A stretch of DNA of 29,989 nt. It comes from a virus. A program made the position numbers and the translations under genes. Location: IMG/VR virus record IMGVR_UViG_3300047666_000645, positions 1 to 29,989 of that record. The stretch is one strand, 5' to 3'. The notes beneath the pieces are model-generated. The model did no database searches. It was not told where the DNA came from and saw only the letters and a list, made by a program, of their open reading frames with translations. Positions 1 to 6,724 of the stretch are shown here, piece after piece (the first letter of the stretch is position 1; each line of letters begins with the position of its first letter).

Positions 1-187
1 TTTCTGGCGTTTGTTTTATAGCAATGCATCCGTCAACCTTGTTGAATCGGCACTGTTTAAGTAGGCTCTCGCACCTCGCATCAACAACTGGCTCTACATG
101 CTGATACCCGCCAGAGCTTGTAGTGCCACCACCACAAGCTGTTAGTGCTACTGCCAGTACAATCACAGCTAATTTTAATTTGCTCAT
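1..187 (-). CDS. Small lipoprotein, 3' end outside window
   Basis: The open frame starts with ATG at 187 and runs off the left edge after 62 codons. Residues 1-17 form a short basic then hydrophobic signal peptide ending in a lipobox L15-T16-A17-C18, followed by a Gly/Thr/Ser-rich linker; this is the pattern of an exported, lipid-anchored protein. Three more Cys follow (near residues 39, 47 and 55). It lies 3 nt downstream of a 43-residue membrane protein gene. A small lipoprotein after a small membrane protein recalls phage lysis cassettes (holin plus outer-membrane spanin), but there is no Pro-rich Rz1-like segment in the visible part, so spanin is only a guess. A host-surface or superinfection-exclusion lipoprotein is equally possible. 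Confidence 0.7.
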   Translation of the reverse strand, partial: MSKLKLAVIVLAVALTACGGGTTSSGGYQHVEPVVDARCESLLKQCRFNKVDGCIAIKQTPE

Positions 188-190
188 AAT

Positions 191-322
191 CTATGCCCAT
201 TTAGTCCAGTTGATGAATACAGTGGTGATTATCACAGCCACCGTAAAATTCTTATGCTCGATGGCTACCCACATGACAAAGCACATCACCGCCATTAGTG
301 CTAACCTCTGCTCCCATATCAT
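191..322 (-). CDS. Small two-helix membrane protein
   Basis: A 43-residue frame whose ATG overlaps the stop of the upstream gene as ATGA (322-319), indicating translational coupling. Two hydrophobic stretches are visible (about residues 7-20 and 27-39), separated by a short polar turn containing E22-H23-K24. Size and topology would fit a pinholin-like or small inner-membrane accessory protein, and the next gene encodes a lipoprotein. No catalytic motif is present. A lysis role is inference from size and neighbour only. A GTTAGNNCTAAC-family palindrome (ATTAGTGCTAAC, 294-305) lies inside the gene. Confidence 0.6.
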   Translation of the reverse strand: MIWEQRLALMAVMCFVMWVAIEHKNFTVAVIITTVFINWTKWA

Positions 323-777
323 AACTGGGAATCCGCAATCTTTTTCGCTTGGTAACGGGCTTTTCTTTTCTTCGCTAGTTCTACTTTGTTCACATCACGC
401 CATTTTTTTGTTCTTGCTGCTACCGCATCTTTATTCTTAGCACAATAAATTATAGCCTTAGCTCTTAGCGCCACTTTGTTTTCCTTATAATACTTTTTTG
501 AATCAGCTTTCATTTTTTCTCGCTGACGAATGTAATATTTTTTATCCCAAACTGACTTCTTTTCTTTCTTACTTAATTTTGACGAAAGATCGACCACAGT
601 AATGGGGGTAGGCGCTGCCGTTATTTTCGCATGAACTACGAAATCACCCTTGTTCCACTGTGCCGTTAATTTATCAGCAGCGATTGAACCTTTGACGCTG
701 CCAACCACAGCCAAACTACAGGTTTTGATTATGTCGTGGTGCTTGGTTCGCTCGTTATATCTTCGGTTGTAATTCAT
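319..777 (-). CDS. Basic protein with Lys/Tyr-rich repeats, unknown function
   Basis: 152 residues. The N-terminal half (to about residue 70) is mixed; the C-terminal half is highly basic and repetitive, with short units of the type K-x-Y-Y-x-x-N-K near residues 80-145. Such Lys/Tyr/Asn repeats are common in phage accessory proteins and suggest nucleic-acid binding through a helical basic tail, but no catalytic motif (HNH, GIY-YIG) is visible. It overlaps the upstream gene by 23 nt and the downstream gene by 4 nt, so it is part of the leftward operon. Function unknown. Confidence 0.7.
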   Translation of the reverse strand: MNYNRRYNERTKHHDIIKTCSLAVVGSVKGSIAADKLTAQWNKGDFVVHAKITAAPTPITVVDLSSKLSKKEKKSVWDKKYYIRQREKMKADSKKYYKENKVALRAKAIIYCAKNKDAVAARTKKWRDVNKVELAKKRKARYQAKKIADSQL

Positions 778-1063
778 CTTGCACCTCTATGTGTTTGTCT
801 ATTATTTTTAAAATGTCATTACATACGTTGGCTTTTAACGTTTCACTTAATGAATTAATTACCTCGCAAGACATCGCCTTAACCTGAGCCCTGATAGACT
901 CTAGCGGGTCGGGTTGCTCTAGCGATTCGATAGCTGCGGTTAGTGCTTCCATCGCGTCTTGCGCTCTTGCTCTAGCGTATAAATCGCCTTCTGAATCTTG
1001 ATACAGAAAATCATTGTGTGCGGCTTCCTTTAGTTTTTCTAATATTTTTATTTGCTCAACCAT
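755..1063 (-). CDS. Small helical protein, unknown
   Basis: 102 residues, predominantly helical and acidic, without Cys clusters that would suggest metal binding. ATG at 1063 is preceded by a purine-rich GGAGAGTGAAGA, which supports this start although it overlaps the end of the preceding gene by 16 nt. The spacing of hydrophobic residues in residues 1-50 suggests a short coiled coil. No family recognised. Confidence 0.7.
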   Translation of the reverse strand: MVEQIKILEKLKEAAHNDFLYQDSEGDLYARARAQDAMEALTAAIESLEQPDPLESIRAQVKAMSCEVINSLSETLKANVCNDILKIIDKHIEVQDELQPKI

Positions 1064-1179
1064 TCTTCACTCTCCATAACGGCGCAATATTTCGCCTTAA
1101 CTATTTTATAGCAATCATCGCATTCACTTCTAGCCCACAAGCCAAAAACTCTACCGTCTGTGTGTTTCTTATCTATCAT
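1048..1179 (-). CDS. Tiny cysteine-containing protein
   Basis: A 43-residue frame, ATG at 1179 preceded by a good Shine-Dalgarno (GAGGATAAT). It contains C20-x2-C23 and C32, an arrangement that could be half of a zinc knuckle, in a basic/aromatic context. Its stop overlaps the next gene by 16 nt. It belongs to a run of very small leftward genes sharing tight spacing and strong ribosome binding sites, as is usual for phage early host-takeover genes. Function unknown. Confidence 0.55.
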   Translation of the reverse strand: MIDKKHTDGRVFGLWARSECDDCYKIVKAKYCAVMESEEWLSK

Positions 1180-1191
1180 ATTATCCTCGCG

Positions 1192-1365
1192 CTATGCGCT
1201 TTGATTTATTTCTTCGCTTAATATTAGCAACTCTTCTGACAAACAATATCCGTCGCAAGTGGTCTCGTCATAATCTATGGTGAAGTCAGGGCATATTTCA
1301 ACATACGCAGCCGCAACCCTTAGCAAATAACCTACCCTGCTCTCGTTTAGTTTTTGAATAATCAT
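1192..1365 (-). CDS. Small acidic protein, unknown
   Basis: 57 residues, ATG at 1365 preceded by AGAGGAATAGATT. Almost the same initiation sequence precedes the genes starting at 1578 and 4373, which makes this start convincing. The protein has an N-terminal amphipathic helix, then an acidic segment with C25, C37 and C41. No family recognised. It begins 3 nt after the stop of the upstream gene. Confidence 0.6.
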   Translation of the reverse strand: MIIQKLNESRVGYLLRVAAAYVEICPDFTIDYDETTCDGYCLSEELLILSEEINQSA

Positions 1366-1368
1366 AAT

Positions 1369-1578
1369 CTATTCCTCTATTATTCCCGCGCCGATTGCGC
1401 AGTCTCTGCAATATGGCTCTCCATCATCATCACAAATATTATCCTCTTCGCAATTCCCTGTGGTGTAGTCGCATTTGCAGCAAATCTCCAGCGTGCCAGG
1501 ATAATTATCGGCATTCCAAGATTCATGCTCGGTTTGGCTCAAAGCCCTTCGTTCGCCGTTCGGCCAAGTGTTCGCCAT
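1369..1578 (-). CDS. Small zinc-finger-like protein
   Basis: 69 residues with two CxxC pairs, C33-x2-C36 and C57-x2-C60, plus C43 and C49 between them: a compact treble-clef or zinc-ribbon arrangement. The acidic surface makes sequence-specific DNA binding less likely than protein-protein contact. ATG at 1578 follows AGAGGAATAGATA. It sits between the primase gene and a chain of tiny genes in the leftward operon. Likely an early host-interaction or replication accessory protein; function unknown. Confidence 0.65.
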   Translation of the reverse strand: MANTWPNGERRALSQTEHESWNADNYPGTLEICCKCDYTTGNCEEDNICDDDGEPYCRDCAIGAGIIEE

Positions 1579-1605
1579 TATCTATTCCTCTATTGTTGGT
1601 TTAGT

Positions 1606-2628
1606 CTACACCTGTGAGTTGATTATGTAGTCTTTTGATAGTTTCTTGACTAAGAGTAGGTCATTCCAATCACCATCCCCCGCTTTGGGCATGTAGACTT
1701 CCGCCTCTAGCCCTGCCCTAACTGCCTTACGCGCAAGGGTATAAGCTGTAGCTTGACCAGTGAAGGACGCATCACGATCAGCAAATATCATTAGCTTCTT
1801 AACCCCTTTCGGTAGATTCACCGCAATCATGTTATCAGCGTTCATGCACGACCAGACTGGAATCCCCATTCCCTGCCGAATAGACAATGCGTTCTCAATA
1901 CCTTCCGTTATGCCTAACGTGCCGTTGATTGGACTGAAGTTACACAGTTTAATAAGACCACCCACAAGCGGTACTTCAGTTCTAGGCATCATCTTCTTTG
2001 CGCTTGGCAGGAATGCTTTCTTTCCGTTCTGCAAGTAAGTTGTATGCAGGGTTGATGATCGCTCGGTACTTTCTTCGCCATCAAAGTTTGAAACCCTAAG
2101 CATCATAGCGTGGTGCTTGCCAGTCATAACCTTGTTGTCGTAATACGGTAGGTCGCCATGCTGTCTAAGCCCAATAGTGCTGTTGATTATATCAAGAGAT
2201 ATTCCCCTAGAAAAATGCAGGTATTCAGACACCATGTTAGCACTAACATTCTCAGGTGTTACTTGCTCTATTATCTTAGACTCAGCCCATAGGCGATTGA
2301 GGTTAGACCTGTTGCGTTGGTGGTCTGTCTTTTTTGGTGGCGCAGTTGCGCGAAGATTGTTTGAGTTAATTTTTTCGTCCACTTTCTTTAGAGCCTCTTT
2401 AAAATCCCAGTTGGTCATAAGCATCAGTAGTCGGTATCCATCACCCGCACCACATTTGTTGCAATAAAACGTACCCCTGCCTTCACGGTTATCGAACCTA
2501 AAGCGATCCTCACCACCGCAGCATGGGCATGGCGCTTGCTTACCAGTTAATTGGCTCGGCTCTATCCCAAACATTGGCAGTATTGAATGCCATTTATTCA
2601 GCGAGTCGCTGCTTTCTATGTGTCTCAT
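1606..2628 (-). CDS. DNA primase: zinc ribbon plus Toprim domain
   Basis: 340 residues from ATG 2628, chosen over an upstream in-frame start at 2673 because ATG 2628 forms an ATGA overlap with the helicase stop and follows GGAGAGAGAA. The N-terminus holds a zinc ribbon, C34-P-C-C37 and C56-x2-C59, as in phage T7/P4-type primases (Prim_Zn_Ribbon). The C-terminal half carries Toprim motifs: TEGIENALS (about residues 225-235) and the metal-binding D-x-D in IFADRDAS. It would make RNA primers for phage DNA replication on single-stranded DNA. No RecA-like helicase domain follows, unlike T7 gp4; the separate DEAH helicase immediately upstream may supply unwinding. A perfect GTTAGCACTAAC palindrome lies inside at 2236-2247. 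Confidence 0.87.
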   Translation of the reverse strand: MRHIESSDSLNKWHSILPMFGIEPSQLTGKQAPCPCCGGEDRFRFDNREGRGTFYCNKCGAGDGYRLLMLMTNWDFKEALKKVDEKINSNNLRATAPPKKTDHQRNRSNLNRLWAESKIIEQVTPENVSANMVSEYLHFSRGISLDIINSTIGLRQHGDLPYYDNKVMTGKHHAMMLRVSNFDGEESTERSSTLHTTYLQNGKKAFLPSAKKMMPRTEVPLVGGLIKLCNFSPINGTLGITEGIENALSIRQGMGIPVWSCMNADNMIAVNLPKGVKKLMIFADRDASFTGQATAYTLARKAVRAGLEAEVYMPKAGDGDWNDLLLVKKLSKDYIINSQV

Positions 2629-4142
2629 TTCTCTCTCCGATTCCAGTATTTGATTTTTTGTGACTGTAGCCACCCTGTTAAAATTGCGGTTGGCACTCTT
2701 GGTGCTTGGTTCTTTAGACGACTATCGTTAGGCCACACACCAGAACGCTCCCTGTACTGGTTAGCAGCCCAACCCTTTTTGTATTTTTTCTCCTTCTCAT
2801 GCCCCAATAATTGAGCAAAGAACTCTATTTTCTCAGACCAAGACGTTCTTTTGTTCCACCGCTTTGATGCTATCCATGCGGGGGTCTTAACTTCCACAAG
2901 ATCAGCTTCGTAATGTGGTATCGCCTCGGTTAGTGGAATCATTTCGTGACCACAGTTAGGACACATTCTAGCCCCACTGAAAACAGACAAGCAATCGACA
3001 CAGGTTATCTCTTTAGGTTCGCCGCCTTCGCCTCTTATCTGCTTAACCTTGTCGCCTATCTTACCCTTCACATCGAGCGACCATCCAGATATGTTCTCCA
3101 CAAAGCCGTGTTCATCTACGCATCCAGAATGGTCAATGACGATGCCAAAATTCTTACCCTTAAACGTCCTAAGAACCCTGCCGACTGTTTGCATATACAG
3201 GACTATGGACTTGGTTGGCCTAGCGATAACTGCACATTCCAAGCATGGTAGGTCTAGCCCATAACTAGCAAGGTATACATTGGTTAGCACCACAGTTTCA
3301 CCAGACTCTATTCTAGCAAACGTGGCTTCGCGTTCATCGTCTGGAGTATTAGCATCCATATGCTCGGCAGAGATACCTCTTCTTAGGAACTCGGCACAGA
3401 CATGGCGCGAATGCTTCTTGTTTGTACAGAAGACCACGGTAGGTTTCCACGGCGCAATCTTCAGCCAGTTATCCACGATGTCACCAATCAGCTTGGGCTT
3501 ATCCATGACTTCAGCTAACTTGCGTTGGTTGTAGTCGCCAGTCTTAGGCGTGGTGTTTACTTGGGATAGGTCGGGCTTGCTTGGAGCATAGTATTTAGGT
3601 GGAGTTAGATAGCCCCCCTGAATAAGCTGCTCAATAGTCCACGACACTGAAAGGCTATCGAAAAACATACCTAGCCCCGACCCATTAGATAGGGCGGGTG
3701 TTGCTGTTAGACCTAACACAGTGGCGCCAGTGTCAGCGTACCTGTTAAGAACCGCTAGTCTCTCTTCAGACATAAACAAATGCGCTTCGTCGATGATAAC
3801 TAGATTAGCTTTCGGCAGATCGTGTTCCTTAAACCGTGAGACAATCGTATCTATACTTGCCACCGTCACTAGTGCGTGGTGGTAGTTCACATCAGCCATG
3901 AGTACGGCACTGGTTATGCCATGCTTAGATAGTGTCGCCTCAATCTGGAACACTAGCTTTCGGCGTGGGGTAATTATTGTTACTTTGTTATGCTTAGTTA
4001 GGGCTAACCTAGAAATCTCGGATAATATAACTGTCTTCCCGCCGCCTGTCGCCATCTGGATAAGTGGTCGCTTTGACCCCTTGCTGATAGCAATACGCGC
4101 AGCATCTAAGACTGCCTGTTGTGGAGGCCATAGCTCAAACAT
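2625..4142 (-). CDS. SF2 DEAH-box helicase (UvsW/RecG-like ResIII fold)
   Basis: 505 residues. Motifs in order: Q-like PPQQ near residue 6, Walker A ATGGGKT (31-37), DEAH (118-121), motif III TATP (146-149), and a C-terminal RecA-like domain with motif VI around QTVGRVLR. A four-cysteine zinc ribbon (CVDC...CPNC, about residues 378-395) follows, then a basic tail. This is the type III restriction/DEAD phage helicase family, which remodels branched DNA and can help origin melting. It overlaps the primase by 4 nt and probably acts with it at the fork. Two perfect GTTAGNNCTAAC copies (3706-3717 and 3997-4008) lie inside. Confidence 0.9.
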   Translation of the reverse strand: MFELWPPQQAVLDAARIAISKGSKRPLIQMATGGGKTVILSEISRLALTKHNKVTIITPRRKLVFQIEATLSKHGITSAVLMADVNYHHALVTVASIDTIVSRFKEHDLPKANLVIIDEAHLFMSEERLAVLNRYADTGATVLGLTATPALSNGSGLGMFFDSLSVSWTIEQLIQGGYLTPPKYYAPSKPDLSQVNTTPKTGDYNQRKLAEVMDKPKLIGDIVDNWLKIAPWKPTVVFCTNKKHSRHVCAEFLRRGISAEHMDANTPDDEREATFARIESGETVVLTNVYLASYGLDLPCLECAVIARPTKSIVLYMQTVGRVLRTFKGKNFGIVIDHSGCVDEHGFVENISGWSLDVKGKIGDKVKQIRGEGGEPKEITCVDCLSVFSGARMCPNCGHEMIPLTEAIPHYEADLVEVKTPAWIASKRWNKRTSWSEKIEFFAQLLGHEKEKKYKKGWAANQYRERSGVWPNDSRLKNQAPRVPTAILTGWLQSQKIKYWNRREK

Positions 4143-4145
4143 AAC

Positions 4146-4373
4146 TTACACCCCTTTTGGTATTGTTTCACCACAATTCAATTGGTGCAAATTCCACCAT
4201 TCGTATTCGCTGCCTATTCTGCCGCCACCATATAGAAGTAGATTCTTTATTGCCTTGCTGTCGATGCCAGTGTCGGTAGAAAGCATTTCATAAGTAGGCC
4301 TGTGCTTATACGCAACCACAAAGTATTCTCCGCTTTGATCGTATTCGTTTACTTCTCTTGTAAGTATAAACAT
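4146..4373 (-). CDS. Small protein, unknown
   Basis: 75 residues; ATG at 4373 follows AGAGGAATAAATC, the same initiation signal used by other small genes in this operon. It looks globular, with several aromatic residues and a Gly-rich loop (YGGGRIGS, around residues 48-55). No known motif. It starts 3 nt after the stop of the upstream 51-residue gene and ends 3 nt before the helicase start. Confidence 0.65.
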   Translation of the reverse strand: MFILTREVNEYDQSGEYFVVAYKHRPTYEMLSTDTGIDSKAIKNLLLYGGGRIGSEYEWWNLHQLNCGETIPKGV

Positions 4374-4376
4374 GAT

Positions 4377-4532
4377 TTATTCCTCTAGCCCTTCGTTCTC
4401 AAGCTCTTCATCATCACAGCAATCAATATGCTTCTGACAAATAAGTTTGTACTCGTCAAGTGGGCTGATAACAGCCTCGACAAAATCAGAGTCTATTAAT
4501 TTCTCGCAAACTTCACAGTAGAAGACACTCAT
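4377..4532 (-). CDS. Tiny Cys/His protein, probable zinc binder
   Basis: 51 residues with C6-x2-C9 and a second cluster C32-x2-H35-x2-C38-C39, a spacing that could bind one zinc, followed by an acidic Glu-rich tail. The start codon shares bases with the stop of the membrane-protein gene upstream (TAATG at 4534-4530), so translation is coupled. Function unknown; resembles other phage early micro-proteins in character only. Confidence 0.6.
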   Translation of the reverse strand: MSVFYCEVCEKLIDSDFVEAVISPLDEYKLICQKHIDCCDDEELENEGLEE

Positions 4533-4690
4533 TAGTGTGACGCTATGAGTGAAAACAGCATTCCTGCGGTGAAAATATTAAAGACTCCGCAGACGCCAAG
4601 GGGAATTGGCGCACCCCCGAAGCAAGCCCACGACAATACAGCTACGCCAAATATGATATTAACTAAAAAAAGAATGGTGAGATAAAACAT
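4532..4690 (-). CDS. Small membrane protein, two transmembrane helices
   Basis: 52 residues from ATG 4690. An alternative ATG lies two codons upstream, but AAAGGAG is 7 nt from 4690 and only 1 nt from the earlier one. Two long hydrophobic stretches (about residues 2-22 and 33-50) flank a short Gly/Pro loop with three Cys in the protein. An early-expressed inner-membrane protein could act in exclusion or host takeover; a lysis role is less likely so close to the early promoter. Function unknown. Confidence 0.6.
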   Translation of the reverse strand: MFYLTILFLVNIIFGVAVLSWACFGGAPIPLGVCGVFNIFTAGMLFSLIASH

Positions 4691-4719
4691 GGTCATACTC
4701 CTTTGGTTGATTGCTCTAA

Positions 4720-4938
4720 TTAGAATGGTATGTGAGCGTTAAGTTCATCTAGCTTTTCTGCAAGAGTCCGTAGCTGCAATGAGGTAAGCCCTTCCTCTTC
4801 CTCTCCATGACTGTCGTAGGTGTATTGGCTTAAAGGGCTTTGCCTTACGATCACCCCAGACATTTTAGCGCCTTGAATATGAACTTCATACTCAATGTGG
4901 CATTCGATTTGATCGAGTGATATTAGTGGAGTTGTCAT
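4720..4938 (-). CDS. First gene of leftward operon, unknown
   Basis: 72 residues, mixed alpha/beta character with an acidic Glu run (about residues 46-50). ATG at 4938 is preceded by AGGATAGAAGC and lies about 30 nt downstream of a strong sigma70 promoter, making it the promoter-proximal gene of the leftward unit. Such positions in phages usually carry host-directed early proteins, but nothing in the sequence identifies the target. Confidence 0.65.
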   Translation of the reverse strand: MTTPLISLDQIECHIEYEVHIQGAKMSGVIVRQSPLSQYTYDSHGEEEEGLTSLQLRTLAEKLDELNAHIPF

Positions 4939-4970
4939 GCTTCTATCCTGTTTTCGGTTGGTGTTCCTGC

Positions 4971-4999
4971 ATCTTATATTATCAAGTACCTTATGTCAA
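4971..4999 (-). promoter_or_regulatory. Leftward sigma70 promoter
   Basis: On the minus strand: TTGACA (4999-4994), a 17-nt spacer, TAAGAT (4976-4971). Predicted start near 4964, giving a short leader GCAGGAACACCAACCGAAAAC before the Shine-Dalgarno of the gene at 4938. The leader resembles that of the leftward promoter at 13751-13778 (GCAGTCTACACCAACCAG). Confidence 0.8.
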
Positions 5000-5019
5000 G
5001 AGGTTTCGAGTAGGCAAAA

Positions 5020-5046
5020 AAAACCCGCACATAAAGCGCGGGTTTT
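5020..5046. terminator. Bidirectional intrinsic terminator
   Basis: Perfect 9-bp stem AAAACCCGC / GCGGGTTTT with a 9-nt loop, A-run before and T-run after, so it can act on either strand. It lies just behind the leftward promoter and insulates the two divergent units. Confidence 0.75.
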
Positions 5047-5053
5047 CCTTTGC

Positions 5054-5090
5054 GAGACACCCTAGCGGAGAGTGTTAGGGGAAAGGTCTC
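5054..5090 (+). other. Two-stem RNA-like structure
   Basis: Nested pairings GAGAC (5054-5058) with GTCTC (5086-5090) and CCCTA (5060-5064) with TAGGG (5076-5080), immediately followed by the GCTTACCAACCAA leader copy. It could be the 5' end of an RNA or an operator; no function is evident. Confidence 0.4.
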
Positions 5091-5091
5091 A

Positions 5092-5104
5092 GCTTACCAA
5101 CCAA
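5092..5104 (+). repeat. GCTTACCAACCAA leader repeat, copy 1
   Basis: Identical 13-mer to 6765-6777 and 8962-8974, where it begins 4 nt after a -10 hexamer. Here it is followed by a Shine-Dalgarno-like AGGAGAG, but no -10 precedes it and no gene follows, so it looks like a relic or a processed RNA leader. Confidence 0.6.
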
Positions 5105-5134
5105 GGAGAGCAAGACTATTTTAATATAATATGT

Positions 5135-5164
5135 TTGACAATGCAAGATGTCTGGCACTATACT
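5135..5164 (+). promoter_or_regulatory. Rightward sigma70 promoter
   Basis: TTGACA (5135-5140), 18-nt spacer, TATACT (5159-5164). Predicted start near 5171. It would read toward the recombination genes at 5479 onward, after a stem AAAAGC (5177-5182) / GCTTTT (5213-5218) with a T-run that may attenuate it. Confidence 0.65.
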
Positions 5165-5478
5165 TGTCGAGCTAAGAAAAGCAAAACCCCTGCAAGCGAC
5201 AAACTTACAAGGGCTTTTAATTAGATACTGATTCGGGCAGCGCCTAACGTATTGAGATTATACCCACATCGCTCAATAGTTTGCAACACTCCCTGAAACA
5301 ACATTACATCTAACTGAACTTAGTTGAACCTATTTTATCGGCCTGTTTATACGTTCGGGTAGGTTTAGAAGCGGCTTAGAAGGGTAAAGTGCATAGGCCA
5401 AGCATAAGAGTGATGGTTTTTATTTGTGAGTATATTGGTTTCGACCTTGCCGCATATGATAAAAACTAGCGTGATTGA

Positions 5479-5634
5479 ATGCGTACTTGCGGTGTTACTA
5501 TCGACAATCAATCAAGTGGATCAAGGGTAACTTGGATTCGCCCCACAGCTAACAAGCATGGGTACTTCACTAAAGCGTTTTTTTACGCTAAGGTGGAGTT
5601 TGCCCAAAACGATCAGCCGAGTTTGATATTATGA
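5479..5634 (+). CDS. Small protein coupled to VRR-NUC nuclease
   Basis: 51 residues. The stop overlaps the start of the nuclease gene as ATGA (5631-5634), strong evidence that this short frame is translated. An in-frame TGA lies directly before the ATG at 5479, so the start cannot be further upstream. The Shine-Dalgarno is poor. Content is basic/aromatic (residues 18-42 rich in Lys, Tyr, Phe), compatible with a small DNA-binding or nuclease-partner protein. No family recognised. Confidence 0.6.
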   Translation: MRTCGVTIDNQSSGSRVTWIRPTANKHGYFTKAFFYAKVEFAQNDQPSLIL

Positions 5635-5921
5635 GAAGAGCCGCCAGAACTGATGCCAACCAAACTGAGTTAGTCGATGCATTGAGAGCAGTAGGCGCGA
5701 CAGTTCAGCCATTACACGCAGTAGGCATGGGTTGTCCTGATCTGATGGTTGGTTATCGCGGCACTAATTATCTAATCGAAGTTAAGGATGGGAATAAAGT
5801 ACCATCGAAAAGAAAGTTAACAGCCGATCAAGTAAATTGGCACAAAACATGGCAGGGTCAGAAGTCAATTGCCACCACACCAACCGAAGCACTAGCAATT
5901 ATTGGAGTAACAATAAAATGA
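5631..5921 (+). CDS. VRR-NUC domain nuclease
   Basis: 96 residues making up one minimal VRR-NUC (virus-type replication-repair nuclease) domain of the PD-(D/E)xK fold. Visible catalytic signature: E13 in the first helix, G34-C-P-D37, and the E50-V-K52 motif on the next strand. These enzymes act on branched DNA such as replication or recombination intermediates; in phages the stand-alone form is thought to serve as a junction resolvase. It is followed with overlap by NinB-like and HNH-type recombination genes, which fits. Confidence 0.85.
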   Translation: MRRAARTDANQTELVDALRAVGATVQPLHAVGMGCPDLMVGYRGTNYLIEVKDGNKVPSKRKLTADQVNWHKTWQGQKSIATTPTEALAIIGVTIK

Positions 5922-6370
5922 TTAACGAATATGTAATCAAGAATATGGTCGGATTCTCTAAGACCATCCAAGAACTAGAAACCTACGCAGAAACCCACGC
6001 TATACCTGATGCTGGGTTAGTCCTAACACTAGATCACTACCAGCCCGACAGAAATAACCCACAGAATAAATTAATGTGGGCTAGACACGGTGAAGTTGCT
6101 AAACAATGGGGGGATCACAACGTCAATTACATTCACGCCATGAGCAAGAGAGAGGTATTGATGCCATTCATGCTTTCACTTGATCGCCACCACAAGGCAA
6201 CATCATGGGCTAAAGAAGTTATTGATATGCAACCGAACGAATCGCGCAGTTTATTTACAGCCAATAGAATGCTAAGTACGAGCGACCTAAGTAAGTCTGA
6301 GTTTTCTGACTATATGAACATGTATCAACTGTACTGGAGTCTAAATGCAGACATAGTGTTCTCGCAATGA
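5918..6370 (+). CDS. ninB: NinB-like recombination mediator (lambda Orf family)
   Basis: 150 residues from ATG 5918, which overlaps the VRR-NUC stop as ATGA. Similar in size to lambda Orf/NinB (146 aa), with a matching central signature: a beta strand with V-L-T-L, then N-x-x-Q-N-K-L-M-W-A (residues 48-57 region), equivalent to lambda D-Q-N-R-K-L-W-A, and a C-terminal S-T-S/L-S-K-x-E-F-x-x-Y segment matching the T-S-x-M-x-x-x-E-F-x-E region. NinB binds SSB and single-stranded DNA and loads the annealing protein. Partner genes ERF and SSB lie downstream. Carries a perfect GTTAGTCCTAAC at 6016-6027. Confidence 0.7.
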   Translation: MINEYVIKNMVGFSKTIQELETYAETHAIPDAGLVLTLDHYQPDRNNPQNKLMWARHGEVAKQWGDHNVNYIHAMSKREVLMPFMLSLDRHHKATSWAKEVIDMQPNESRSLFTANRMLSTSDLSKSEFSDYMNMYQLYWSLNADIVFSQ

Positions 6371-6723
6371 GTAAGGTCGAGCAATTTCAAGCAGCAACTT
6401 GCCGTATTGGTTGCCCCGTTACACAGGAGAGACACCACATACAACTTCATCATGTGGTCGGAAGAAGTCGAGTCTATAATAAGGTGCGTATAGGCCACTG
6501 GTTTGTATTGCCGCTGCACATAGACCTTCACGATGTCCACTCCAACCACATGCACAACGTAACCCATTACCCTGATAGATTCGTTAGTGCTTACGGTACA
6601 CAAGTCCAGCTATACCTCAATCAACTAGAAAGAATAAAATCAGCAGCCAAGATGGGGATAATAAAACTACCTCCCATGCCTAGCGCCGAAATAATTGCCG
6701 CAATTAAGATAACTGGGAAGTGA
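6367..6723 (+). CDS. Ref/HNH-like recombination nuclease
   Basis: 118 residues, ATG overlapping the ninB stop. The His-rich N-terminal half has C12-x3-C16, then H23-H24-x3-H28-H29-V-V-G-R-S-R and, further on, V-L-P-L-H-I-D-L-H-D. This is the beta-beta-alpha-metal pattern seen in P1 Ref (RecA-dependent nuclease) and related phage HNH proteins, in which HH is catalytic and the later H/D ligands bind the metal. Gene order nuclease-NinB-HNH resembles the lambdoid nin region. An alternative is a NinG-like nuclease. Confidence 0.65.
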   Translation: MSKVEQFQAATCRIGCPVTQERHHIQLHHVVGRSRVYNKVRIGHWFVLPLHIDLHDVHSNHMHNVTHYPDRFVSAYGTQVQLYLNQLERIKSAAKMGIIKLPPMPSAEIIAAIKITGK

Positions 6724-6724
6724 T

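Larger units (their letters stand above)
4939..5478. other. Gene-free control region, 540 bp
   Basis: No convincing gene here. It holds a leftward sigma70 promoter (4971-4999), a bidirectional terminator (5020-5046), a two-stem RNA-like structure (5054-5090), a GCTTACCAACCAA leader copy without a promoter in front (5092-5104) and a rightward sigma70 promoter (5135-5164) followed by a weak terminator-like stem. From 5221 to 5478 I see only a short GGCCT/AGGCC pairing and no repeats. This is the early divergent control region; it may also hold the replication origin, which I cannot demonstrate. Confidence 0.6.

Noticed and set aside
5413-5469. 18-codon frame on the plus strand
   Set aside because: Very short, overlaps no coupling signal, and has only a poor purine stretch upstream.
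4939-5478. Repressor or integrase gene in the divergent region
   Set aside because: No frame of adequate length with start signals on either strand in this stretch.
5456-5530. 24-codon hydrophobic frame on the plus strand
   Set aside because: Overlaps the better supported 51-residue gene at 5479 in another frame and lacks a Shine-Dalgarno.
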